NCBI RefSeq assembly: GCF_000835495.1
Contig: NW_015622543.1
Location: 1,348,239 to 1,412,238, forward strand
Source of the DNA: Cladophialophora immunda
Taxonomy: Eukaryota; Ascomycota; Eurotiomycetes; Chaetothyriales; Herpotrichiellaceae
Direction of reading: 5' to 3'
DNA length: 64,000 nucleotides
Shown here: positions 44,171 through 55,378 of the stretch, in pieces
Layout of the letters: every line of letters begins with the position of its first letter
Numbering within the stretch: position 1 is the first letter of the stretch
Notes under the pieces: model-generated
The model's database searches: none
What the model was told of the DNA's origin: nothing
What the model saw: only the letters and a program-made list of their open reading frames with translations
Position numbers and translations under genes: made by a program

Positions 44171-46789
44171 ATGATTCAAATATTGACCATGTCTTCCACA
44201 GGGACAGGAACGAGATACTTTGCCCGGCCCAAATCGCTTGACGAGACATTAAAGAGCTCCTCCCCCGAGAACGGCGCCCACGCCAATATGTCAAGCAACC
44301 AGGTGGAGCGGTCGCTCGAGGCGGCCAAGGAGGCCACATCCTCCTATACCAAGGCGGAGAAGGAGCCGGTGTCTTCAAAAATGGAAGTTTCCAAGCAGGG
44401 AATCACTTTTGCGGCTCAGGACAAGCTACCAAAGTTGCCCATACCTGAGTTGGATTCCACCATGAAGAAATATCTCGATGCCTTGGCTCCGCTACAGTCC
44501 CCACACGAGCACAACGAGACAAAGGCTGCCGTTCGGGACTTCCTCGAGAACGAAGGTAAGGATCTGCAGGAGCGATTGAAGAAGTATGCCACGGGCCGCA
44601 CTAGTTACATCGAACAGTTCTGGTACGATTCGTACTTGAACTATGACAACCCCGTCGTCTTGAACCTCAACCCGTTCTTTCTGTTGGAGGACGATCCCAC
44701 TCCAGCGCGGAATAATCAAGTCACAAGAGCTGCCTCGCTCGTGATTTCTGCTCTCTGCTTTGTCAGGGCAGTCCGAAAGGAAGAACTGCCTCCTGATACC
44801 TTGAGAGGAACGCCGTTGTGCATGTATCAATACTCGCGACTCTTTGGGACTGCACGAGTCCCCACCGAAAATGGTTGCATTATCGGCCAGGATTCCGACT
44901 CCAAGCATGTCGTTGTGATGTGCCGCGGTCAGTTTTATTGGTTTGATGTTCTTGACGACAACAACGACCTGATCATGACCGAGAAGGATCTTGCCATCAA
45001 CCTGCAGGTTATTGTGGACGATGCCGAGCAGACACCTATCCAAGAGGCTGCCAAAGGGGCCATCGGGGTGCTCAGCACCGAAAACCGAAAGACCTGGTCA
45101 CACTTGCGGGATCTGTTAACAAGGGATGAAGGTTCCAACAACGCGGAATGCCTAAGCATTGTCGACTCTGCCCTCTTTATGATTTGTCTGGATTACACCG
45201 AACCTGCCGATGTCTCGCAGCTTTGCGGCAACATGCTCTGTGGCACCAGTGAGGTGGAGCGGGGTGTCCAAGTCGGCACGTGCACAAACAGATGGTATGA
45301 CAAGCTCCAGATCATTGTCTGCAAGAACGGCAGTGCCGGCATCAATTTTGAGCACACCGGTGTGGATGGCCATACTGTCCTCCGGTTCGCCAGCGACGTC
45401 TATACCGACACGATTCTGAGATTTGCAAAGTCCATCAACGGCCAAGCGCCCACGCTGTGGACAAGCCAGAGTCCAGACCCCTCGAAGCGAGACCCTGATA
45501 GCTTTGGTGACGTGAGCACAACTCCTCACAAGCTCGAGTGGGATATGATCCCCGAACTGCAAATCGCCTTGCGCTTCGCGGAGACACGGCTAGCAGACCT
45601 GATCAACCAAAATGAGTTTCAGACGCTCGATTTTGCTGGTTACGGCAAGAATTTCATCACCTCGATGGGCTTCTCACCTGATGCATTTGTTCAAATGGCT
45701 TTCCAAGCGGCATATTATGGTCTGTATGGCCGTGTCGAGAACACGTACGAGCCTGCCATGACCAAGACGTTCTTCCATGGTCGGACGGAGGCCATTCGGA
45801 CGGTGACGCCCGAATGCGTAGATTTCGTCAAAACATTCTGGGCAGACAACGCCGCTCAGAAGAAGGTCGATGCACTGCGAACGGCGACGCAGAAACATAC
45901 CAGCATCACCAAAGAATCGAGTAAGGCACAGGGCCCAGACCGTCATCTGTATGCTCTCTACTGTGTTTGGCAACGCAAAGTGAATGACGAGTCGGCCGAG
46001 ATTGGCAGCACTACTGGATTTAGCTCAAACGGATATTCTAGTCCCACCGATATGAGCGACATGGGCAGTCCGAAACGACTCGAGGAGTCGTCTTCACCAA
46101 TCAGCCGTTCCCGAACTGGGACCGAGTCCAGCCGCTCGCCGGCACCAGCTCTACAGCAGATGCCAGCCCTTTTCAGCGATGCTGGCTGGGACAAGATCAA
46201 CAACACCATCATCAGTACATCCAACTGTGGGAATCCATCGCTGCGCCATTTCGGCTTCGGGCCTACCTCCGGAGATGGTTTCGGCATCGGATACATCATC
46301 AAGGACGACACTATTTCAGTTTGTGCCAGTAGCAAGCACCGGCAGACCCAACGTTTCGTAGACAGTTTAGAGTCATACCTCCACGAGATCCGTCGACTGT
46401 TGAGGGCCACCAAAACGAAAGACGCCGCAGCTTCCAAGATCACCCGAGCCAGAGAGGCAGAAGAAAAGGCGGGCAAGGACGGCCGCCTCAAGTCTCGCGG
46501 CCGAATTATCAAGACGGAGGCTTCCAAGGTCGATGGCTTCCAAACACCTACGAGTTTAGACACAGCAGAGGTGGAGGATGATGGATTGGGTGGATGTGAG
46601 TTTTCCCCTTGACATGCGGTGGATTGTTAACCAATTACTGACCTTTTGCTTCCCCGCCTCCTTCTAGATGGCTTCTTCGACGCCGGCATGCTGCTGCAGG
46701 CGCTCAAAAAGGATCAAACCAAACCGTCCGAACAAATTGCACAAAGGAGGAGGACTGTGGGCAAGAAGCTCGCCTTGAGCGAGTACTAG
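44171..46789 (+). CDS. facC: Carnitine O-acetyltransferase, FacC-like
   Basis: Transfers acetyl groups between CoA and carnitine so acetyl units can cross organelle membranes, needed for growth on acetate and fatty acids. Exons 44171-46595 and 46668-46789 (intron 72 bp, GTGAGT...CTTCTAG) give 848 aa; a second Met at 44189 is an alternative start. The choline/carnitine acyltransferase domain spans about 85-760: LPKLPIPELDSTMKKYLDAL, FWYDSYLNYDNPVVLNLNPFF, the catalytic H395 in INFEHTGVDGHTVLRF, and the carnitine/CoA STSNCGNPSLRHFGFGPTS block. A Ser/Pro-rich insert (about 605-665) interrupts the domain before ALFSDAGWDKIN. No mitochondrial presequence and no PTS1 at the C-terminus (ends ALSEY), so cytosolic, like Aspergillus FacC rather than the dual-targeted AcuJ type. 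Confidence 0.9.
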
Positions 46790-47554
46790 TACGAGTCCAA
46801 GCCCGAATTGGAGGATGGCATTGTGTTGGTTGGATGGCAATTTGGACAAATGGGAATGTGTGGCCGGGGAGATGATTAACCACGCGGAAGACTGACGACA
46901 CCGAAGTTTTTGTGTGCGTTTTGCGGGGGATGGTTCGCATTCGCAGCTCCAGACCGGCCCGGGATGTTGTGCCTGGATCGACCAAGCGAACCAATTAGTA
47001 GCAGGAGGCGTGGGAGGAGGCGCATGTGTGGTGCAGGATGATGACACCAGCCACGGCCGATGTTGGAGTGCATGCGATGCGTGGTGCCGAAGCTTTTGAG
47101 ATACCAGCGAGCGATATTCCGTTCATGTAGTCAACAGTTCAGCGAAATTGGTCGTTTTGAGGTCGTTGTATCCACCGGGCGCAGGACTGCTTCCTACGTT
47201 GTAGTATTCAGGCTGGTATTCCAGTGGCCTGATAGCGCCGATGCACGGCCGGCACTTCGCATGCCAAGAAGATAGTTCCTTCAACACGCTAATCCTGATT
47301 GGGCACCATCCAGGACTGCTCGATTCAACGTCCGACTCCCATCGCAGCCCAGTCCTGCGCCAGCACAATCAACAGCGCCCTCCTTCACGATAGACGTCAC
47401 CCTGTGTTCCGGTCAAAGTTCGTGTTTAGAGTCCGCGACGGACCTCGTTGCAACTCTCTTCATGTGCTTGGACACGTCCTGACCCAACTCCATCCCCTCG
47501 CCACCCCCCCCATCAACCCGACCTCAGCCTTTTCCGCCCTTCCTCGTTCCGACC
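46790..47554. other. Intergenic region upstream of the JmjC gene
   Basis: 765 bp. Frames on the minus strand near 46664-47047 overlap the previous gene's end and look like shadows. The last 150 bp before 47555 are rich in C/T, typical of a fungal leader. No other element seen. Confidence 0.45.
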
Positions 47555-50500
47555 ATGGCAGCAGTCACCATGCCCACGACCGCCACCCTCCCTGTTCCTA
47601 ATGGGCTTGGTGCCGCTGCCTTGGACAATCCAGAATCCATGTCCCAGCCTCTTCCTCCGCCGCCCCAAGTCCATACCCCTCCTACTACGGACGAGGGGAG
47701 TCATAAGGATGATGACGCAGCCTCGAGTTCCTCCCTCTCCGAACTTGACGATGACATTGAAGATGAGGAAAATAGAATGAGATTCGAGGAGGCTGCCCGC
47801 GCTGGCGCAGAAGCCGAACAGTTCTCGGAGGTCAAACCGGACAGATATGAGAACGGAGTACCCATCTTCACTCCGGTATGTGATATATGACCGATGACAT
47901 GGCCCGATGCGAGGTTGCGGAAAAGAAAAGCCAGGCTGACAAACACGGACACCAGACAATGGCCCAGTTCAAGGACTTCCAAAGATATGTCAAGGGTGTG
48001 GACCCTTACGGCATGCAATCTGGAATCGTCCTCATCGATCCTCCCGAAGAATGGTATATCACTCCTCTTCCAAGACATGCTGTCATCTGGCGGGCATGAC
48101 TGTCTTCGCGGACCCCAACGCTGACTATATTACAGGAAGCGTGCTCGGAAAGCTCTGGACGAGATGGTCAAGACCATCCGGATTAAAAATCCCATAACCC
48201 AGGAGTTCCATGGTGCCCAAGGGATCTACACGCAGAGAAACATGGAGAAGATGAGGTCTTACAATCTTCCGCAATGGAAATCTCTCTGCGAGCAGACCGA
48301 GAACCAGCCTCCCGCCAAACGTGGCGAGAAACGCCTCAATGCCGACAAGTTGCTTGGGCGTGGCACAGCTCGCAGTAGAAAAACTGAAGCATCGGCGACA
48401 CCTGAGGCTTCTAGAAGAGCCTCCAGTCGTGCCAAATCCATTCCTATCAAGGAAGAACCGACCGAACACGATTCTACCCTACTTGCCCCTCCCACCCCGA
48501 CCAGTCCCGAGGTGAAGCCAGCCGCACTGGACAACGAGGAGGCAGATGATGAGGCGGTTTCCTCGACTGCTGATCCAACTCCAACCAAGGCCAAGAGAGG
48601 GAGAGGCAGACCACCTGGCACCGGCAGACCACGAGGACGACCGCCCAAGAGTGCCTCCAAAAAGGAATCTTCAAGCGTTGGTAAAGGGGCAGAGACAACC
48701 GTTGCCGCTCGTCGACTGCGGAATGCCCGCGAGGCCATTGATGAGATCGACGAAGAGGCTTTCCGCGATTTTGATTATCGAGCATATGATAACGACCAGT
48801 GGACGCCGGAGCGCTGCGACGAACTCGAAGAGAAGTACTGGAAAAGTCTCAACTTCAGCAATCCCATGTATGCCGCCGACATGCCCGGCTCTCTGTTTGA
48901 CGAGGATACCAAAGAATGGAATGTGGCAAAACTACCAAACCTGCTGGATCTTTTGGGTCAACCTATTCCCGGTGTCAACACGGCTTATCTATATCTTGGG
49001 ATGTGGCGAGCGACTTTTGCCTGGCATTTGGAAGATGTGGATCTTTACAGCATCAACTACATCCACTTCGGTGCCCCGAAGCAATGGTACAGCATATCTC
49101 AGAAAGACGCACCCAAGTTTGAAGCGGCCATGAAGTCTATCTGGTCGTCGGACGCCAAGGACTGCGATCAGTTTTTGCGCCACAAGACTTACCTAGTCTC
49201 GCCTGCAATACTGAAATCCAAGTTTGGGGTCAATGTCAACAAAGTCGTCCATCGAGAAGGTCAATTTATAATCACCTTTCCCATCGGCTATCACTCCGGC
49301 TACAATCTGGGTTATAACTGCGCAGAGTCTGTCAATTTTGCCATTGAGAACTGGTTACAGTATGGTAAGACAGCGCGTAAGTGTCAGTGCGAAGCCGACA
49401 GTGTTTTCATCGACGTGGACTGGTTTATCCGAAGAATGAATGGCGAGCCTACACCCGAGTTTGAAGAAGTTGAGGTCACGGACGACGAAGATGAGGACGA
49501 ACCAACAGATCTACCGACACCTCCAAGCAGCGACAGAGGCAAGATCAAGATTCCACAGAAGAGGAAACGGGCTTTGAAGGATCTTGGACCCAACAAAAAG
49601 GCCAGGAAAATCATCAAAATCAGAAAAGTCAGCAAGAACCAACCCTGTTGCTTGTGCCCCAATGATTTCTCCTGGGAGCAACTTCTGCCGACGACGCAAG
49701 GCCAGCTTGCTCACAGGAGTTGTGCAATGTACACGCCAGAAACCTACATTGCAAGCCAAGACGGCAAGGAAATGGTCTACAATGTCGAAAACATCAGCAA
49801 AGATCGCTTGGAACTCAAATGCCACGAATGTCGGCAGAAGAAAGGCTCGTGCTTCCAATGTTCGTCGGCGAAATGCACCAAGTCGTACCACGCGACTTGT
49901 GCCATGCAAGCTGGCGTTCAAGTCGATAAGGGCGAAATCGCTGTTTGGCACGAAGGAGTGGAGTATCGCGATATCGGTTTCGACTGGAGATGTCGTCTGC
50001 ATCGTACGGTCAAACGCACAAGAATCACGAGTGAACTATCTGCCTGCAATCACGCAAACAGCTGCTGGCAGAATGCAGAATTTCGACAGTTTCTTTTCCA
50101 CCTTAAGGAAGGGGAGCTCATCCAATTTCAAGCCACCAATACCGACGATATTGAGGCTGGCCTGGTTATTGCTGGCTACGATGAAGGCCAAGACTCGGTT
50201 CTTGTCAAGATTCTACCAGATCTGAAACAGGTCAAAGAAGTAGATCCCACCTGCATCCTGTTTGTCGACTCTGCAACCTCGTATCTACAGAAGCCAAGTG
50301 CGAATGCGCTCGACCTACCGGAAGAGCTTCAGGGCAAGACTGCCTCACTCCCTGAATCCACAGAGAAGAAGCCAAGTCCAGGCGACCTGTTTACGGAAGA
50401 GCCAAGGACCGAATGGGCAGAGTTTGTCTGTTCTCTACCTCCCATTAATATAGCCCAGAAGCCTGTTGATCTGGGCAAGGACAAACAGCTTTGGTTGTAC

Positions 50501-52393
50501 CTCGGAAAGACGTCATCAGAGGGCAAGGCATTCTATACGGCTGATCCTAACAACCCCGTTCATGATCCTGCCTCCAACTTCCTCGACCTCGTTATGCCTC
50601 CCAAAAAGGCAATGGCACCGCCACCTCAACCCAAACGTCAAGCGCTCTCTGCTTCGCACCCACTGGCCAACTTTGCCACCAAGAATGCTGCAATGGCAAG
50701 CATGAGACAGGCCATCGATAAGCGGCCTATGCAGAGTTCAGTCCTTCCGGGAACGTTCAGCGGAACAACACAAGATCTGACGATGGGAGGCAGCCAAGCT
50801 AGGCCAATCAAAGCCAGCCAGATCAAGCCGTCACAATATAAAGACATCATGACAGGTCAAGAAGCTCGCCTTAACGAGCAGGCCCGGATATTCCAACGAC
50901 AGCAAGTCAAGGCTCGGCAACTTGACGTTGCAGAGAGCTCCATCAGTTCCGTGCGTCATCCTAGTATCGGGATTGACCATGATGCAGTCCAGCGCCAGAG
51001 GCATTTCCAACAGCAGGCATCTCAACATGCTAAGCATATGAAGGAGTGGTCAAACGATCCGTCACTGCCACCGCTCAAGCAGTACGAGCCCTTCCCGAGT
51101 TTCGCTACCCTCGATAACACTGGCCGGTACGGTCCTACAATGATGAATTCAAACATCCGGTCCCAACAATACGAATACAGCAGCGACTGGATGAACCCTG
51201 GAGCTGTGGGCCGGAGCCCAAGTTTCGGACATCCTCAAAATTCGGGTTTCAACTCCATGCTTTCATCTCAATACGGTCAACTCCAGTCCCCAGCCACTTC
51301 TCCCTTCCCTCCATACGTCCAGCAGTCTCACCTTCAGTTCCCCTATCACGGCAGTTCGAGTCACAGTCCTCCAGGATCATCGACGCCAAGCACTCCATAT
51401 CAACAGTCCCGCATCGAAACCATCCGCGCGGCCGCAAGCCAACCCCCTCCTCCCCCACCCTCAGCCGAAGTCGAACGTCAACGACGGATCTCCAACCCAG
51501 CTTATCCCTTCAAAAGTCCTGATCAAATCAAGGCCCAAAGAGAAGCAGAGAAGCACTCTCCACCCGGTAGCAGGCCGAGCAGCTCATACATGATGCCCAG
51601 TCCCAGTCTGCAGCAGCACGACCACTCAGCTTCCTTTATGCAGCATGTAGGTTCATCTGCGGCGAGCCCCTCTATGCAACCGCTTGACCCACAGAATCCA
51701 CCTCAATTTATCAATCCAAATGCGACGCAGATCAGTCCGCCCGGATCCAGTGCTGGACATCGCTCTGCGAGGGGAAGTTTCTCCGGATTAGGTCTGGGTT
51801 CAACCGTTCCTCTCCCCTTGACTCACATGGGCTTGAAAAGGAGCTCTTCGATGGACATGATGGATCTCGATATGCTCCATGACATGGCGCCCTTCCCCGC
51901 TGCGAGTATCAATCCACTGCAAATCAGCAATTACATTCCTAAGCGCTCGATCTACGATCCACTCAACACTACTGTCCATAGCGGTATCGTGCAACAGAAG
52001 CCTCAGCTCCCACTTCCCAAACCAATTCTACCGCATTCCTCGACAATCCAGTTTTCTCCCCAACCTCCAATGGCCGATCCATCCCGCCAACTGGCTCAGT
52101 CTCTTGAGAAACGTCCCCTTGGACCAACCGGCTTACTGATCAACGATCGTCCTATCCCAAAGCAACTGAGCGATTGGACTGTAAGGGGCGGGTTCTGGGC
52201 GAGGGTGGCCGGGTACTTTATCCAGAAACATAACGGCATGGCTAGTGTTTATAGGAGCCCGTTTATCGCCGTCAAGGACAAAGTTGGGCTGGACAGTTGG
52301 GAAGGAGGCTTGGCGGAAAGCTATTATGACAATCTGGAACCCTTGGAAAGGCAAAGGATTGATGCCGTGAAAGAAGGCAAGGCACTACAATGA
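47555..52393 (+). CDS. KDM4/Rph1-type JmjC histone lysine demethylase with extended PHD
   Basis: Fe(II)/2-oxoglutarate-dependent demethylase expected to act on H3K9/H3K36 trimethyl marks in the nucleus. Exons 47555-47875, 47956-48053 and 48136-52393 (introns 80 and 82 bp) give 1,558 aa. The JmjN domain is split by intron 1: VPIFTP then TMAQFKDFQRYVKGVDPYG. An AT-hook-like RGRGRPPGTGRPRGRPP follows (about residues 285-310). JmjC has the iron triad H437, E439 (WHLEDVD) and H526 (YHSGYNLGYNCAES), so it should be active. A Cys4HisCys3-type extended PHD begins at QPCCLCPNDFSW with CHECRQKKGSCFQC and YHATC. About 600 residues of Q/P/S-rich disordered sequence come next, then a conserved-looking C-terminal block (SDWTVRGGFWARVAGYF). 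Aspergillus KdmA is the likely counterpart. Confidence 0.95.
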
Positions 52394-53020
52394 ATGTGAA
52401 GAAGATGCCAAGAATCTTCGTTGACATGTTGAACCATTGCAAGAAAACGAAGGGACCGGCACGTGAGTCGCGCAGATTCGTCCTTCGTGGCCGTCGATGA
52501 AGTTCCAGTGGATATGAATGTGATTATTCATGCAGGAATTATTGGACTGTTGAAGCGGATCTGAATGAAGGCACCAGAAAAGCAACGAGGATCCAGAAAG
52601 GCCGGATGCCACACCATGTACAGGGAACCGAGGAGGAAAGGGGTTCCATGCATACGTTGATTTGGGCTCGAACAAAGATGAAGGCCTGTTCATTCATTTA
52701 CCCAATCTCCTGGGTCGGACAGCTCCGACCCCGACCAACATCTTTTCAGCTTTGGTACACTAAGTAGCAAAGAGAATATGAAACCCGAGAGCAAAGGACA
52801 AGTTTTTGGCCCCCTCGAGTGCTGCACCGTGCTTCCACCCCCTTTTTCCCCATTCGCGCCTCAGCCTCGCCCCTCTTCCGCTGTCTTCTTCGTCCTTCTT
52901 TACCAGTCCTCCACGCATCAAGCCTCGTAGGAAAACGAACAGATCCATGTATACATTTCCTCCCATGGGCAAGCAACGCCGCATCGAACCTCCGTACCAG
53001 GCTGTTGCGTCGACGGTTTG
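52394..53020. other. Intergenic, convergent 3' ends
   Basis: 627 bp between the JmjC gene and the minus-strand SANT-like gene. Frames here are short and opposite in phase. Nothing identified. Confidence 0.5.
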
Positions 53021-54727
53021 TCAAGGGAGATCTACGATGCCGGGATATCCCTGTGTTGTCTCATCTATGCCCAGGCCCTCGACCATGACCAAAGCCTTGT
53101 GCAGGCAGTGTCGCTTCCTGTTGTGAGGAAGCCCATAGTTTTCCCAAATGATCGGACACAGAGCAAGGGCCACCTTGTTGTCCTGGCTCAGCTTCGAGCC
53201 ATTAGATCTTCTGTCCGCCGAGGTCATGGTTTCATGGTCGAAACACGCCCCGATTTTGGGATACTGCAGCTGGAATTCGAGGCCGGGTTTCGCCCTTCGT
53301 ATGATCAAGCTGAACTTCAGGGCGGCCAGGAATGCGTCTTCCAACTTTCGATGGAACTGGAACTGATGATCGAGCCGGTAGTCTGAAAGTCCTCCTCCAC
53401 TCGCGGCTTGGGCTTCATGGGTCGGGTGCTCCCACTGCATCAGATTGGCAGGCGGAGCGGGAGAAACACAGAGGCTGACAAGAGCATCGAAGAGATCCTT
53501 TGCAAACTGACGCGCAAGGCCCGGAATCATGGGTTTGATGACGAGATCCAGATAGGACAACTTTTCTTCCGTTTCCATTGATGCGGCAAATACCGGCAAG
53601 TCTGAATCTAGTTAGCTTGATGGCATGAGGTTTCTCTTCTAGAAAGGACTTACATTCTTCGCAAAACTCAAGAAGATTACCACTCATAGGTTTTGGTATC
53701 GCAGTTGGACACGAAAGGGAGAAAGGGGAGTCTGCGTCTACGAACACCCACTCCTGGATATCTTTCGATTAGCGACGCTGAAGAGGTGTTTTAAGACGCT
53801 ATCTTTTCATGAATGAACATTCAAAGACAAGGCACGACTCACAAATATGGCAGCCCCGGCAAATGCGCGAAGAATAACCTGGGTACTTATGAACGGGTCG
53901 GCAAGAAGGCTATTCAAAGTGCTGTCTACACTGGTTCGGTCCCACAACAGGCATAGCGTCCGGCCCAATCTGAGTGAAGCCCGGGTAAGGTTGGATGATG
54001 TCAGGTGGGCAATAGGGAAAGCCTTGCAAAAGGCGTCGATGCCATGTTCGATATCAAGTGTAATCCCGGCGAATGAGCGAAAAGAGTCGATATTGGACGG
54101 TCCATCGCCCCATCGCCGGGCCTCACCGGAGATTGACCAGGCTGTATTGAGTATATCATCGAAGGATTCATAGCCTGGAAGCTTTACTCTGGACAGGAGA
54201 GCGAGGACACGATTAAAGGGCTTCGGGGACGAGTTGTCGATTTCATGCGCTGCGTTTGATGCAGCATCGTACGATAGGCTTCCACTCGAAGAAGAAGAAG
54301 AAGAAGGGGGATTGTCAGTAGCTGGCGCAGGTGCATTGCTGGCTACTGGCGATAAGGGGTCAACCGATTGCTGCTCTGGATCCTGCGGTGGAACTGAATT
54401 GCTGCCGTGCAGGCTTGAAGTCCCTGGGGGCGGAGAGGCACTTTGTTGGTGGTGGCTTCTGGCGACAAACTGTCGTCGATGTCGATCCCATTCGCTGACA
54501 AGCTTCTCCCCACTGACGCCGACCTTCTTGCCCAGTCCGTGCAGCTTGGTCTTGACTTGCTTCTCGCTCAATTGCGAGTTCCCCTTCTTCAGAATCGTGA
54601 GGAGGTGCTGTTTGATCTTTTCCACCGACTGGGCAAAGGTGTTGGCGCCTTCGTTGACGCTCTCGTCCAGCGCCTTGTATAGTCCCTTTGTCTCTTCTAC
54701 TGACCACTGGCGCCGCTTTCTGGCCAT
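53021..54727 (-). CDS. Unknown protein with SANT/Myb-like N-terminus
   Basis: Three exons on the minus strand: 53843-54727, 53654-53753 and 53021-53601; introns are 89 and 52 bp with good sites. The joined product is 521 aa. I start at MARKRRQWSVEETKGLYKAL (54727); the frame is open upstream to 55036 but that part is not protein-like. Residues about 4-85 look like a SANT/Myb-like helical unit (W-S-x-E-E-T-x-x-L-Y) with a lysine/glycine-rich third helix region (KTKLHGLGKKVGVSGEKLV). A S/P/Q-rich linker (about 95-165) precedes a long helical half (about 175-520) of no recognised family. The intron junctions read smoothly (GAAIFEWVFVDADSPF and FCEEYLPVFAAS). Nuclear role inferred. Divergent from the Hsp70-like gene. 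Confidence 0.75.
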
Positions 54728-55378
54728 TGTGTCTGTTGCGACAGTAAGGAGAAGCTCGGGTTTCAAAGATGTGCCTTGGGCACAGCTGCCGATGGAAGAG
54801 CAGAGTATGATCGAAGAAAAGGAGTGGTTGCTGGATTGGAAGGCAGAGGAAGGAGCATGAGAAATACTGGGCTGGCAGGGGCAAGAGCGAGAAGAGCAGT
54901 AAAACATTCCTGGCTTGGAATGCACGGCGGGAAATTGACCTGTTGGTCCAAGAATGTGAGCGGTGAGCCTTGGATGGCGTCTTTGTTTGCTACCACGCGG
55001 ATCCCCTTTTCCCGCCATCTTTGAATTCAGACGCAATGCCCAAGCTGGGTTGGATGAAACTGAAATCAGCTCGCAAAGGAAAAGGTCTCAAACGGTGTCA
55101 ACGAGCATTATCCGGGCAGTGGTGCTCTCGGCCAAGAATGGTTGATATCAGGCAATCACAAAGGCACAGCCTCGCCTTCACTGTCTTCGCTGCCTTGAGG
55201 GGTTTGTTGCTGTCGCGTGGAGAGGCAGAGATGTTCTACTACCTTCAGTTCATCATGTTCAGACCATTCAAATATCTGCGTCTCCTGCGAGGCCTGAACT
55301 CTCTACCATTCAACAACTTCATCACTTACTTGACACATATCCACTCACCTGAAGCAGACCAGTACCAACAACACCTTT
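54728..55378. promoter_or_regulatory. Divergent promoter region, SANT-like and Hsp70-like genes
   Basis: 651 bp between two divergent start codons. No GAA-type heat-shock element array obvious by eye. Long but random-looking frames cross it on both strands. Confidence 0.45.

Noticed and set aside
54728..55036. N-terminal extension of the SANT-like protein
   Set aside because: The upstream 103 codons are Ser/Cys-rich and not protein-like, while MARKRRQWSVEET starts the conserved-looking domain.
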